The position numbers and the translations under genes were made by a program. 64,000 nucleotides of DNA from NCBI RefSeq assembly GCF_001078375.1, contig NZ_DF967922.1, forward strand, positions 69,080 through 133,079, given 5' to 3'. Every line of letters starts with the position of its first letter. Position 1 is the stretch's first letter. Shown here piece after piece: positions 36,424 through 45,399 of this stretch. The DNA comes from Veillonella tobetsuensis (GTDB lineage: Bacteria > Bacillota > Negativicutes > Veillonellales > Veillonellaceae). A model generated the notes under the pieces. It searched no databases and was not told the DNA's origin. It saw only the letters and a program-made list of their open reading frames with translations.

Positions 36424-37260
36424 ATGAAAGGTTTGAAAAAGGCAAATAATACCTTGCAAGAGTTCTCTGATCTTGTAGAGTCTAAACAAGTGAGCTCTCA
36501 TAATCAAAAGAATTTGCGCGTAGGCATTGACCTTGGTACATCATCTATTGTCTTATCCGTAGTTAATGATAAAGGCAAACCTATATATGGTGCCTTTGAA
36601 TACAACGAGTCCATCCGTGATGGCCTTGTAGTAGACTATGTAGGCGCTGTTACAATTACGCGAGCTTTAAAGGCTAAGGCAGAAGCAGCTTTGGGCACAG
36701 AACTTGTATATGCTGCGGCAGCTGTACCACCTGGGACGATAGGAAAGAATAAAGATGTAGTCGGTCATGTGCTAGAAAGTGCTGGTTTTGAAGTAACTTG
36801 TATTCTAGACGAACCTACCGCTGCTGCTAATGTGCTAGGCATCACTGATGGCGCTGTTATCGACGTCGGTGGTGGCACTACGGGTATAAGCATTTTAAAG
36901 GATGGCCAAGTTGTATATACCGTAGATGAGCCTACAGGAGGTACCCATATGAACCTCGTGATTAGCGGAGCCTATGGCATCTCTATCTCCGAAGCTGAGG
37001 CTTATAAGCGCAATGAAGCTAATAAACGCGATGTATATGCAACGATACGGCCTGTTGTTGAAAAGATGGCAGCTATTTCTAAGCGTGCGTTGCAAGAGGG
37101 GGGCTATGAAAAGGGGACTCCTATTGTTGTTGTAGGTGGTGCTTCTAATTTTGAAGAATTCACAAAAACCTTCAGTCAATATATAGGATTGCCTGTGCAT
37201 AAGCCATTATATCCAGAATTTGTAACACCCTTAGGGATTGCCATAGGAAGTGAGCATTAA
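36424..37260 (+). CDS. eutJ: EutJ-like Hsp70/actin-fold ATPase
   Basis: A 278-residue protein of the ethanolamine-utilisation EutJ family: phosphate loops VGIDLGTSSIVLSVV near residue 36 and DVGGGTTGISIL near 150, with a C-terminal VVVGGAS loop. A chaperone-like or cargo-assembly role is suggested but unproven. Of two adjacent ATGs the second (36424) fits the TAGGTG site better. It lies between pduL and pduM, so the locus mixes Eut-type and Pdu-type parts. Confidence 0.88.
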   Translation: MKGLKKANNTLQEFSDLVESKQVSSHNQKNLRVGIDLGTSSIVLSVVNDKGKPIYGAFEYNESIRDGLVVDYVGAVTITRALKAKAEAALGTELVYAAAAVPPGTIGKNKDVVGHVLESAGFEVTCILDEPTAAANVLGITDGAVIDVGGGTTGISILKDGQVVYTVDEPTGGTHMNLVISGAYGISISEAEAYKRNEANKRDVYATIRPVVEKMAAISKRALQEGGYEKGTPIVVVGGASNFEEFTKTFSQYIGLPVHKPLYPEFVTPLGIAIGSEH

Positions 37261-37261
37261 T

Positions 37262-37753
37262 ATGGATGCATTAGTTAAACTGGTGCTAGAACGCCTAGAA
37301 AAGCGCATGACATCCACTGCAACTTTTATGGTCACAGATTGCAATAGCTATGATGAACATATATTATTGCAGAACCAGCTCATTTCTTTCACTGGTATAG
37401 ATTATGGTCATATACGAGAGCTGATGAGCCATACATTGGTGCCTTGGGTAGCTTGCCTGCACCGTGCATTAGCTTATGACTGTGAGGTGACGATACGCCT
37501 AGCAGTTCCTGTAACCTCGTTGATGAATCCATCAGTCATTCTAGATTGGCCTATCAAATTTCTAGATAAATTTGGTCGTCCTATATATGCTAGTCATCAA
37601 GCGTGGATAACGGCCTCTTTTGTTAAATCTTGTAAAAGTCAGTCTATTATCGTCGTATATAGGGGACAACGGTTCACCATGGCTGCTCGAGATGAAATCG
37701 AGAGCTTAGGTATCACAATAATTGAAGGGAACGAGAAGTATGCAAGTCGGTAA
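37262..37753 (+). CDS. pduM: PduM-like microcompartment protein
   Basis: A 163-residue protein beginning with an amphipathic helix (MDALVKLVLERLEKRM, 1-16) followed by a compact alpha/beta domain with no motif I can name. The start matches PduM, a structural component needed for normal Pdu compartments. Start 37262 lies 1 nt after the eutJ stop; it overlaps pduN by 14 bp. Annotation rests on the N-terminus, length and position between pduL and pduN. Confidence 0.78.
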   Translation: MDALVKLVLERLEKRMTSTATFMVTDCNSYDEHILLQNQLISFTGIDYGHIRELMSHTLVPWVACLHRALAYDCEVTIRLAVPVTSLMNPSVILDWPIKFLDKFGRPIYASHQAWITASFVKSCKSQSIIVVYRGQRFTMAARDEIESLGITIIEGNEKYASR

Positions 37754-38006
37754 AGTTGTGGGTAGTATCGTATCTACTCAAAAGCATGAATCTCTAAAGG
37801 GAATGAAACTGATGATGGTAGATATTCTCGATGGAGAACAAGAGTTGACGGGGCGCATAGAAATCGCCGTCGATACAGTATGTGCTGGTGAAGGTGAATA
37901 TGTGCTTTTAACTCGAGGTTCATCGGCACGGCATATTTTCGAAAATGATAAAGGCACCGCAGTAGATTGTGCTATTGTGGGTATTATTGATAGTTTTGAA
38001 AAATAA
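37740..38006 (+). CDS. pduN: Pentameric vertex shell protein PduN (EutN/CcmL family)
   Basis: An 88-residue BMC vertex protein that caps the corners of the shell. It begins MQVGKVVGSIVSTQKHESLKG, then the VDTVCAGEGEYVLLTRGSSAR segment typical of the EutN/CcmL fold and VDCAIVGIID at the end. Start 37740 is set by an AGGGA site and overlaps pduM. The 130 nt after its stop hold no strong signal before pduP. Confidence 0.93.
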   Translation: MQVGKVVGSIVSTQKHESLKGMKLMMVDILDGEQELTGRIEIAVDTVCAGEGEYVLLTRGSSARHIFENDKGTAVDCAIVGIIDSFEK

Positions 38007-38137
38007 TTGTATAGGAATTAGCTGGTGCCAGAATTAAACCTAGTTATTGTGTCACATCATGAATGTAACCTTGATTGTGTACACCGTAAGTTGATATGGT
38101 CATTGCATCAGCAATGCAACCTATATGGAGGTTCATG

Positions 38138-39568
38138 ATGGAAAACAATACACAGTTGAAAGAAATGATCCGCTCCATGGTTATAGATGTATTACAGGGG
38201 CAAAAGCAAGAAAATGCCTCATCAGAATCTATTAAACAAGCACCTAGGGGTCAAGTCGAACCAGGGGTATTTGATACAGTTGATGACGCAATTCAAGCAG
38301 CAAAAGCAGCGCAAGCTCGCTTTGAAGATTGTACCTTGGCAACCCGTGAAAAGGTAATTGCAGATATCCGTGCTGCTATGCGACCACGAGTACAAGAGTT
38401 GGCTCAAAAAACTGTTGAAGAAACGGGAATGGGCCGTATTGCGGATAAAGTACTAAAATTAAATCTTACACTTGATAAAACACCAGGCGTAGAAGATCTT
38501 GTGACAGAGTGTGAAACTGGCGATAATGGTATGACATTATATGAATTATCTGCGTACGGTGTCATTGGTGCCATAACGCCCAGTACGAATCCAGCAGAGA
38601 CATTGATATGTAACTCTATTGGTATGTTGGCTGCAGGGAATGCTATATTCTTTAGCGTTCATCCTGGTGCCAAACATCTGAGCAGATTACTTGTTAGCGA
38701 ATTAAACCAAATTATTGCTAAATCGATTGGTATTGAAAACCTTATCGTTACACTTCGTGAGCCATCTATTGAGTCCGCTCAAGAGATGATGCTACATCCA
38801 GATGTGAGCTTATTAGTTGTTACTGGTGGGCCTGGTGTAGTAAAACAAGCACTTCAAAGTGGTAAAAAGGTTATCGGTGCTGGTGCTGGTAATCCACCAG
38901 CCTTTGTAGATGAAACGGCAGATATTAAAAAGGCCGCTCAAGATATTGTTCTCGGTGCAAGCCTAGATAATAATATTTTATGTATTGCTGAAAAGAGCGT
39001 TGTAGCTATGCGCCAAATTGAACCACAGCTGGTTCAAGAAATGGTAAAAGTTGGTTGTGTCCTTATTGAAAACCAACAAGATATTCAACGCTTGCTAGAC
39101 TTAACAGTTTTACCAAATGGGACACCAAATAAACAGTTCGTCGGTAAAAATGCAAGCGTTATTCTTGATGCGGCACATATTCCGTATAATGGTGACCCTC
39201 GCTTAATTATCTTGCGTACACCAAAAGAACACCCATTTGCAGTTATTGAAATGTTAATGCCTATTTTACCTGTTGTGACCGTAGATAGCTTTGACGAAGG
39301 TCTCGAAGTATGCTTGATGCTAGAAGCTGGATTACACCACACGGCAACAATGCATTCTTTGAATATGGAACGCCTCAATTGTATGGCTCGCAAGATGAAA
39401 ACATCTATATTTGTTAAAAATGGTCCATCTTATGCAGGTCTTGGTTTCAGTGGAGAAGGAACAACAACCTTTACGATTGCCACTCCAACTGGGGAATCTA
39501 CAACATCTGCTCGATGTTTTGCACGTCGTCGTAGATGCTGCTTAACAACGGGCTTTAATATTAGATAG
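38138..39568 (+). CDS. pduP: CoA-acylating propionaldehyde dehydrogenase
   Basis: Oxidises propionaldehyde to propionyl-CoA with NAD inside the compartment. The 476-residue protein has the N-terminal targeting helix (LKEMIRSMVIDVLQG, 7-21), a linker to about 40, then the aldehyde dehydrogenase fold with AITPSTNPAET (145-155) and the catalytic Cys282 in SLDNNILCIAEK. GGAGG lies 6 nt before the chosen second ATG. The Arg/Cys-rich C-terminus (ARRRRCCLTTGF) is normal for this family. Confidence 0.95.
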   Translation: MENNTQLKEMIRSMVIDVLQGQKQENASSESIKQAPRGQVEPGVFDTVDDAIQAAKAAQARFEDCTLATREKVIADIRAAMRPRVQELAQKTVEETGMGRIADKVLKLNLTLDKTPGVEDLVTECETGDNGMTLYELSAYGVIGAITPSTNPAETLICNSIGMLAAGNAIFFSVHPGAKHLSRLLVSELNQIIAKSIGIENLIVTLREPSIESAQEMMLHPDVSLLVVTGGPGVVKQALQSGKKVIGAGAGNPPAFVDETADIKKAAQDIVLGASLDNNILCIAEKSVVAMRQIEPQLVQEMVKVGCVLIENQQDIQRLLDLTVLPNGTPNKQFVGKNASVILDAAHIPYNGDPRLIILRTPKEHPFAVIEMLMPILPVVTVDSFDEGLEVCLMLEAGLHHTATMHSLNMERLNCMARKMKTSIFVKNGPSYAGLGFSGEGTTTFTIATPTGESTTSARCFARRRRCCLTTGFNIR

Positions 39569-39579
39569 GTGGTGAGCAT

Positions 39580-40698
39580 ATGAATAAATGGACCTTTCCG
39601 ACCCAAATCTATGCAGGGCCAGATTCGTTAAATCGTCTTACAGAATTTAATAATGAGTCTATCCTTATCATATGTGACCCATTTTTAAAAGATTCCTCAA
39701 ACCTTACGTATGTGATAAGTCTTATGGAAGGTAAAAATAAGATAAGTACTTATACAGAAGTAGTTCCAGATCCTCCGATTACCCATGTAGTAAAAGGTAT
39801 CCAGTATATGGAAGGTATTAAACCGACTATCATCATTGCAATTGGTGGCGGCTCTTGCATTGATATGAGTAAGGGAATTGCCTATTTTGGACGTAAGTTA
39901 AAGCATATGGATATTAAATCCTTTATTGCTATTCCTACTACTAGTGGAACAGGATCAGAGGTAACCTCCTTTGCCGTTCTTACGGATAGTGAAACACAAG
40001 TTAAATATCCTCTTCTTGATGATGCAGTACTACCTGATGAAGCTTTATTGACTCCGTTGTTTGTTAAAACATCACCGCCAAATGTTACTGCTTATAGCGG
40101 TATGGATGTGCTTGTTCATGCTCTAGAAGCCTATGTAGCTACAGAGGCAAATAATTTTACTGATGCGTTGGCACAGCAAGCAATTGAGCTTGTCTTTGAA
40201 TACCTACCAAAATGTTATAAGCCAACAGCCACAGACCAAGATCGCATGTCAATGCACGAAGCATCATGCCTTGCAGGACTTTCCTTTAACAAGGCCGGCG
40301 TGGGTCTCGTTCATGCCATGGCACATCAGTTGGGTGGGCAATTTCATGTACCTCATGGTCTAGCTAATAGTATGCTCTTACCATATGTGATTGCTTTTAA
40401 TTGTTCTCATAATCCTGATGTGGCAAAAAAATATGCTCGTTTAGCTGCTAAATTAGGTTTTGTATCTCATAATGCCTCAGAGGAAGATAAATTAGGGTCT
40501 CTTTTAAGAGCAATCATTAAGTTACAACGCACTTTAAAATGCCCAATGACACTTACTGATTTTGGTGTGGATAAAGCTACATCTGAGATAAAACTAAATC
40601 TTATGACTGATAGAGCGTTGGAGGATATGTGTTATCGATTTAATCCATATCCAGCCAATCATGATGATATTATTGGCTTATATAAGAACGTACTATAA
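39580..40698 (+). CDS. pduQ: Iron-containing alcohol dehydrogenase PduQ
   Basis: Reduces propionaldehyde to 1-propanol and recycles NAD inside the shell. The 372-residue protein has IAIGGGSCIDMSKGIAYF, PTTSGTGSEVTSF and metal-binding His in VHALEAY, HAMAHQLGG and VPHGLANS. AGGTGGTGAG precedes the ATG. Last gene of the operon; a strong terminator follows. Confidence 0.94.
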   Translation: MNKWTFPTQIYAGPDSLNRLTEFNNESILIICDPFLKDSSNLTYVISLMEGKNKISTYTEVVPDPPITHVVKGIQYMEGIKPTIIIAIGGGSCIDMSKGIAYFGRKLKHMDIKSFIAIPTTSGTGSEVTSFAVLTDSETQVKYPLLDDAVLPDEALLTPLFVKTSPPNVTAYSGMDVLVHALEAYVATEANNFTDALAQQAIELVFEYLPKCYKPTATDQDRMSMHEASCLAGLSFNKAGVGLVHAMAHQLGGQFHVPHGLANSMLLPYVIAFNCSHNPDVAKKYARLAAKLGFVSHNASEEDKLGSLLRAIIKLQRTLKCPMTLTDFGVDKATSEIKLNLMTDRALEDMCYRFNPYPANHDDIIGLYKNVL

Positions 40699-40731
40699 TA
40701 TATCAAGAATTCATATCAATATTTTCTTGGG

Positions 40732-40778
40732 AAAAAGAGATTTTAATGATATTCATTAAAGTCTCTTTTTATTTTTTT
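40732..40778 (+). terminator. Terminator of the pdu operon
   Basis: 18-bp stem (40732-40749 with 40753-40770, one G-T wobble, 3-nt loop) followed by ATTTTTTT. Confidence 0.92.
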
Positions 40779-40826
40779 ATGGTATATAAAATGTCATTAC
40801 GCACAAACATTTTTATCGTAAAGTGC

Positions 40827-40867
40827 TATAATAAAAGTTACGGCACACAATAAATTGTAGCGTGCCG
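40827..40867 (+). promoter_or_regulatory. Extended -10 promoter and leader hairpin of the activase gene
   Basis: TGCTATAAT (-10 at 40827-40832, with TG one base upstream and no clear -35), followed by a stem CGGCAC/GTGCCG (40841-40846 with 40862-40867) enclosing ACAAT/ATTGT. It gives a leader of over 200 nt before the ATG at 41067. The rest of 40868-41066 shows nothing I can name. Confidence 0.5.
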
Positions 40868-41066
40868 GATTATAAATAATCATATTTTATATACTACATT
40901 GGAATACGTTAAAATATAGATTTTATCTATGTTTATTGTATAATGTGTATGTAATATTTACATTTTAGATGTGTAGTTAAAGCTAAATGTTTTAGTATTT
41001 AACTTATACTTATGAAGGTATATGGTGCGAGGGTACCAAATCTTCACACTTTCAAGAGAGGTATAT

Positions 41067-44000
41067 ATGCAAAAATCCTTACGTATGGGGATCGATGTTG
41101 GTTCAACAACAGTCAAGGTCGTTTTGTTGGACCAACAAGATAATTATTTGTATAAAAAATATATCCGACATTACGCTAATATTTTGGATACTGTTTATAC
41201 ATTGCTACAAGAAGCTCAAGTGGGTTATGAAAATGAGAATGTACATGTAGCAATTACAGGCTCTGGCGGTATGGCGATGGCCGATAAGGTACGTATACCT
41301 TTTGTTCAAGAAGTAATTGCTGAAACTAAGGCGATTAAAGCGTTATATCCTCAAACTGACGTTATTATCGAGCTCGGTGGGGAAGATGCGAAGGTTACCT
41401 ATTTGGGGCGTACTGCAGAACATCGTATGAATGGTTCTTGTGCTGGTGGAACAGGGGCCTTTATAGACCAAATGGCAACCTTGTTACAAACAGATGCGTC
41501 CGGTCTTAATACATTGGCTATGAATGCGGATACAATGTATCCGATTGCAGCGCGTTGTGGTGTATTTGCTAAAACTGATGTACAAGCCTTGTTAAATCAA
41601 GGGGCGTCTCATGAAAATATTGCTAAATCCGTATTTCAAGCTATTGTAAATCAAACGATTGCTGGTCTTGCATGCGGTCATAAAATTGAAGGTAATGTAG
41701 CATTCCTCGGTGGTCCTCTGACATTCTTGTCCGAATTGCGTCAATGCTTCTGTGATACATTGACACTTGATGAGGAGCATCGTATCATTCCTGAAAATGG
41801 CGAACTCTTTATCGCCTTGGGCGCAGCTTTAATGAATGATGAATGCCGTCAGATTACGGTTGGTGAATTAACAAATGAAATTGGTGCGCTCATCGGTATT
41901 CCGATGGAAGCTACTGACCGCGTCGATCCACTATTTAAAAATGAAGACGAGTTAAATGAGTTTAGAAATCGTCATGCGAAGGCCGTGACTCCGAAAGCAG
42001 ACATTAAGGAGGCCGTAGGTCCTTGTTATCTTGGAATTGATGCGGGTTCTACTACGCTAAAAGTTGTTTTAATTAATGCTAACAATGAAATTATCTTCTC
42101 ACATTATGGTCCCAATCATGGTAAACCATTAGAAAAATCACAAGAGTTGATTGAACAAATTTATGGTTTGCTACCGAAGGGGGCTTATATTGCGCATTCT
42201 GGTGTCACTGGTTATGGGGAAGCCTTTTTGAAGCGAGCCCTGGGTATCGATATTGGTGAAGTAGAAACGATTGCTCATTATCGGGCCGCACAATTCTTCT
42301 GTCCAGATGTATCCTTTATTTTGGATATTGGTGGTCAGGATATGAAGTGTACCAAGGTACGTAATGGTTATATTGAAGATATAGTTTTAAATGAAGCTTG
42401 CTCCTCAGGTTGTGGTTCATTTATCGATACATTTGCTACATCCTTGCGTTTGCCGATTGAGCAATTTGCCAAGGAAGGTTTATTGGCACCTATGCCAATC
42501 GACTTGGGGTCTCGTTGTACCGTATTTATGAACTCTAAGGTAAAACAAGCGCAGAAAGAAGGGGCAACAGTTCCTGATATTGCAGCTGGTTTGGCTTATT
42601 CTGTTATAAAAAATGCTTTGTATAAGGTTCTTAAGGTGAAAGACCCTAAAGACCTTGGTGATCACATTGTTGTACAAGGTGGTACATTCTATAATGAAGC
42701 GGTACTTCGGGCCTTTGAAAAATTGATGGGCGTTGAAGTGATTCGTCCTGATGTATCCGGTCTGATGGGTGCCTATGGGATGGCTCTACTCGCATCAGAA
42801 GCTGCAGAGGAGTTACAAAATCAACACAGTACATTACTAGATATGGCAGGTTTGAAATCCTTACAAGTTTCTACATCTATGCGCAACTGTGGATTATGTT
42901 CTAATAATTGTATGCTCACCATCAATGCATTCTCCGATGGTCGTACCTATGTAACGGGTAATCGTTGTGATCGTGGTGCCGGCGATATGATTCAAGAGAA
43001 ACATAAGCCCGTTCCTAATATGGTAGATGCAAAATTACGCCGTTATTTTGATTATTTCCTCAAGAAAAATATTCCAGAGTTCGAAGGTAAGTTACGTATT
43101 GGTATACCGCGCGTCCTCAATATATACGAAGATTTTCCGTTCTGGTTTACATTCTTCCATCAATTAGGCTGTGAAGTGGTGTTGTCCAATTATACGACGA
43201 AGGATCAATACAACAAGGCTATTGATACGATTCCATCTGATACAGCTTGTTATCCTGCTAAGGCTGTGCATGGTCATATTCGTGATCTTGCAGAGGCACA
43301 GGTTGATTTGATTTGGTACCCATGTATTCAACATGGTCCTAAGGAATTTAGCCGCGATAATAATTACCATTGTCCTATGGTTATCTCCTATCCAGAGTTA
43401 ATTCGGAACAATATGCAGGATGTTATGGGGGAAACACCATTTTATGCCCCATTCTTGCCATTAGCAGATAAAAAATCTTTAGTGCCTGCGTTAGTGAAAG
43501 CCTTAAAAGACTTGCCTTTCAGTAAAGGTGAAATTTCTGATGCTGTAGAGGTTGCGTGGGCAGAGCAGGAAAAATGTAAAGCTGATTATCGAGAGATGAC
43601 AAAGAAAACGGTGTCTCGTCTTGTAGCAGAGCAAGTTCCTACAATCGTATTGGCGGGGCGACCATATCATTTAGATTCAGGTATTAATCATGGTATTCCT
43701 GAACTCATTACATCCCTTGGTATGGCTGTCCTTACTGAAGATGGTGTGGCGCCACTAGGGTATGAAATTAAGCATTTGCGCGTTGTAGATCAATGGTCGT
43801 ATCACAGTCGTTTGTATCGTGCCGCTGAATTTGTCAGCCGCACAGAGGGGTTCCAAATTGTAGAGTTGAATTCCTTCGGTTGTGGTCTTGACTCAATCGT
43901 TGCGGACCAAGTGAAAGATATCTTGTCTGCAAAGCATAAGATTCACACCTTACTAAAAATTGATGAAGGTACAAACTTGGGTGCTGTTACTATTCGTTTG

Positions 44001-45323
44001 CGCTCGTTGCAATCTGTAATGGAGCGCAGTATGCGTAAGCATCATAATCCGGAAGCACCAGTAGAAACAACTATCGATGATATTCCTTCCTATGATTATG
44101 ACCGTGTTGTATTCACGGAGGAAATGAGTAAGACTTATAAAATCTTAGTACCTCAAATGTCACCACTTCATTTCCAATTATTGGATCCAGTGCTTAATTC
44201 TGAAGGCTACGATTTTGAGATGCTGCCAGCTCCAACGAGAGAAGATATTGAGATAGGTCTAAAATATATCAACAATGATGCTTGTTATCCGGCTATTATC
44301 GTCGTTGGTCAATTGATGAGTGCCTTGTTATCTGGTAAGTATGATGTTGATAAAACGGCGGTAATCATTTCTCAAACCGGTGGTGGTTGTCGAGCAACGA
44401 ACTATATTGGCTATTTGCGTAAAGCCCTTATTGATGCGGGAATGGAACAAGTGCCAATTTTGTCACTTAATGCTAGTGATATGGAGCGTCAACCGGGCTT
44501 TAAATTGACAAAATCTTTCTTGCATCGGATGATTCAAGCCGTAGTTTACGGCGATGCATTGATGCAATGTGTATTGGCTACCCGTCCATATGAAATTAAT
44601 CCAGGATCTGCAGATGCATTGTGTGATTATTGGATAAAAAAATTACGGGAACGCATCACAAAAGCCAATATCTTCCAATATAGCAAATATATTAAGAATA
44701 TCATTGATGACTTTGATAATTTGCCTGTAGATAAATCAAAACCAAGACCTCGTGTAGGCGTAGTAGGTGAAATTTATGTTAAGTTCCATCCTAGTGCGAA
44801 TAACAATATCAATGAACTCATAGAAAAAGAGGGGGGCGAGGTTGTAACCTCTGGCTTACTAGATTTCTTCTTGTACTGTGCAATGGATAGCACGTATCGT
44901 GCAAAACATTTAGATGGTACCTGGTTATCTGGTTTCTTCGGCTCCTTGGCTCGAGAGGCCTTAGAACTATATCGCTTGCCATATGCAAAGGCAGTGGCAG
45001 CGTCAAAGAACTTTGATCCATTACAACGAATGACAAAGGTTGCAAAAGAGGCGGCCCACTTTATTGATCTTGGTAACCAATGCGGTGAAGGTTGGTTTCT
45101 TACAGGGGATATGATTGATCTCATTGAAAAAGGTGCAAAACAAGTTGTATGTTTACAACCCTTTGGTTGTTTGCCTAACCATGTAAGTGGTAAAGGTATG
45201 GTAAAAACTTTATCGGAAGCATATCCTGATGTACGCATTGCAGCTATTGACTATGATCCGGGTTCAAGTGCAGTAAATCAAGCAAACCGATTGAAGTTGT
45301 TGTTAGCGACTATGTTTGAATGA
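41067..45323 (+). CDS. Large 2-hydroxyacyl-CoA dehydratase activase-type protein
   Basis: A 1418-residue fusion protein. Residues 1-310 and about 310-610 are two BadF/BcrA/HgdC-type ATPase domains, each with a phosphate loop (MGIDVGSTTVKVVLLD and LGIDAGSTTLKVVLI) and with GSCAGGTGAFIDQMA in the first and NEACSSGCGSFIDTFA in the second, the latter holding Cys of an Fe-S cluster. From about 640 come CGLCSNNC, a DUF2229 region and a C-terminal HgdB-like region to the end. AGAGAGG lies 5 nt before the ATG chosen at 41067. Such proteins are common in Negativicutes and clostridia; substrate unknown. No separate dehydratase subunit gene is near. Confidence 0.88.
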   Translation: MQKSLRMGIDVGSTTVKVVLLDQQDNYLYKKYIRHYANILDTVYTLLQEAQVGYENENVHVAITGSGGMAMADKVRIPFVQEVIAETKAIKALYPQTDVIIELGGEDAKVTYLGRTAEHRMNGSCAGGTGAFIDQMATLLQTDASGLNTLAMNADTMYPIAARCGVFAKTDVQALLNQGASHENIAKSVFQAIVNQTIAGLACGHKIEGNVAFLGGPLTFLSELRQCFCDTLTLDEEHRIIPENGELFIALGAALMNDECRQITVGELTNEIGALIGIPMEATDRVDPLFKNEDELNEFRNRHAKAVTPKADIKEAVGPCYLGIDAGSTTLKVVLINANNEIIFSHYGPNHGKPLEKSQELIEQIYGLLPKGAYIAHSGVTGYGEAFLKRALGIDIGEVETIAHYRAAQFFCPDVSFILDIGGQDMKCTKVRNGYIEDIVLNEACSSGCGSFIDTFATSLRLPIEQFAKEGLLAPMPIDLGSRCTVFMNSKVKQAQKEGATVPDIAAGLAYSVIKNALYKVLKVKDPKDLGDHIVVQGGTFYNEAVLRAFEKLMGVEVIRPDVSGLMGAYGMALLASEAAEELQNQHSTLLDMAGLKSLQVSTSMRNCGLCSNNCMLTINAFSDGRTYVTGNRCDRGAGDMIQEKHKPVPNMVDAKLRRYFDYFLKKNIPEFEGKLRIGIPRVLNIYEDFPFWFTFFHQLGCEVVLSNYTTKDQYNKAIDTIPSDTACYPAKAVHGHIRDLAEAQVDLIWYPCIQHGPKEFSRDNNYHCPMVISYPELIRNNMQDVMGETPFYAPFLPLADKKSLVPALVKALKDLPFSKGEISDAVEVAWAEQEKCKADYREMTKKTVSRLVAEQVPTIVLAGRPYHLDSGINHGIPELITSLGMAVLTEDGVAPLGYEIKHLRVVDQWSYHSRLYRAAEFVSRTEGFQIVELNSFGCGLDSIVADQVKDILSAKHKIHTLLKIDEGTNLGAVTIRLRSLQSVMERSMRKHHNPEAPVETTIDDIPSYDYDRVVFTEEMSKTYKILVPQMSPLHFQLLDPVLNSEGYDFEMLPAPTREDIEIGLKYINNDACYPAIIVVGQLMSALLSGKYDVDKTAVIISQTGGGCRATNYIGYLRKALIDAGMEQVPILSLNASDMERQPGFKLTKSFLHRMIQAVVYGDALMQCVLATRPYEINPGSADALCDYWIKKLRERITKANIFQYSKYIKNIIDDFDNLPVDKSKPRPRVGVVGEIYVKFHPSANNNINELIEKEGGEVVTSGLLDFFLYCAMDSTYRAKHLDGTWLSGFFGSLAREALELYRLPYAKAVAASKNFDPLQRMTKVAKEAAHFIDLGNQCGEGWFLTGDMIDLIEKGAKQVVCLQPFGCLPNHVSGKGMVKTLSEAYPDVRIAAIDYDPGSSAVNQANRLKLLLATMFE

Positions 45324-45361
45324 TAACTTAATAGTTAATTAAATAATTACCAATATATAGA

Positions 45362-45385
45362 AAAAAGCGTCCTAGGACGCTTTTT
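45362..45385. terminator. Bidirectional terminator between convergent genes
   Basis: Perfect palindrome AAAAAGCGTCC with its complement, centred at CTAG, with A-run and T-run on either side. Serves the activase (+) and efflux pump (-) transcripts. Confidence 0.9.
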
Positions 45386-45399
45386 CTATGAAGTTGATA

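Noticed and set aside
44774-45238. 154-residue frame antisense to the activase gene
   Set aside because: Lies wholly within the conserved C-terminal coding region of the activase and has no independent support.
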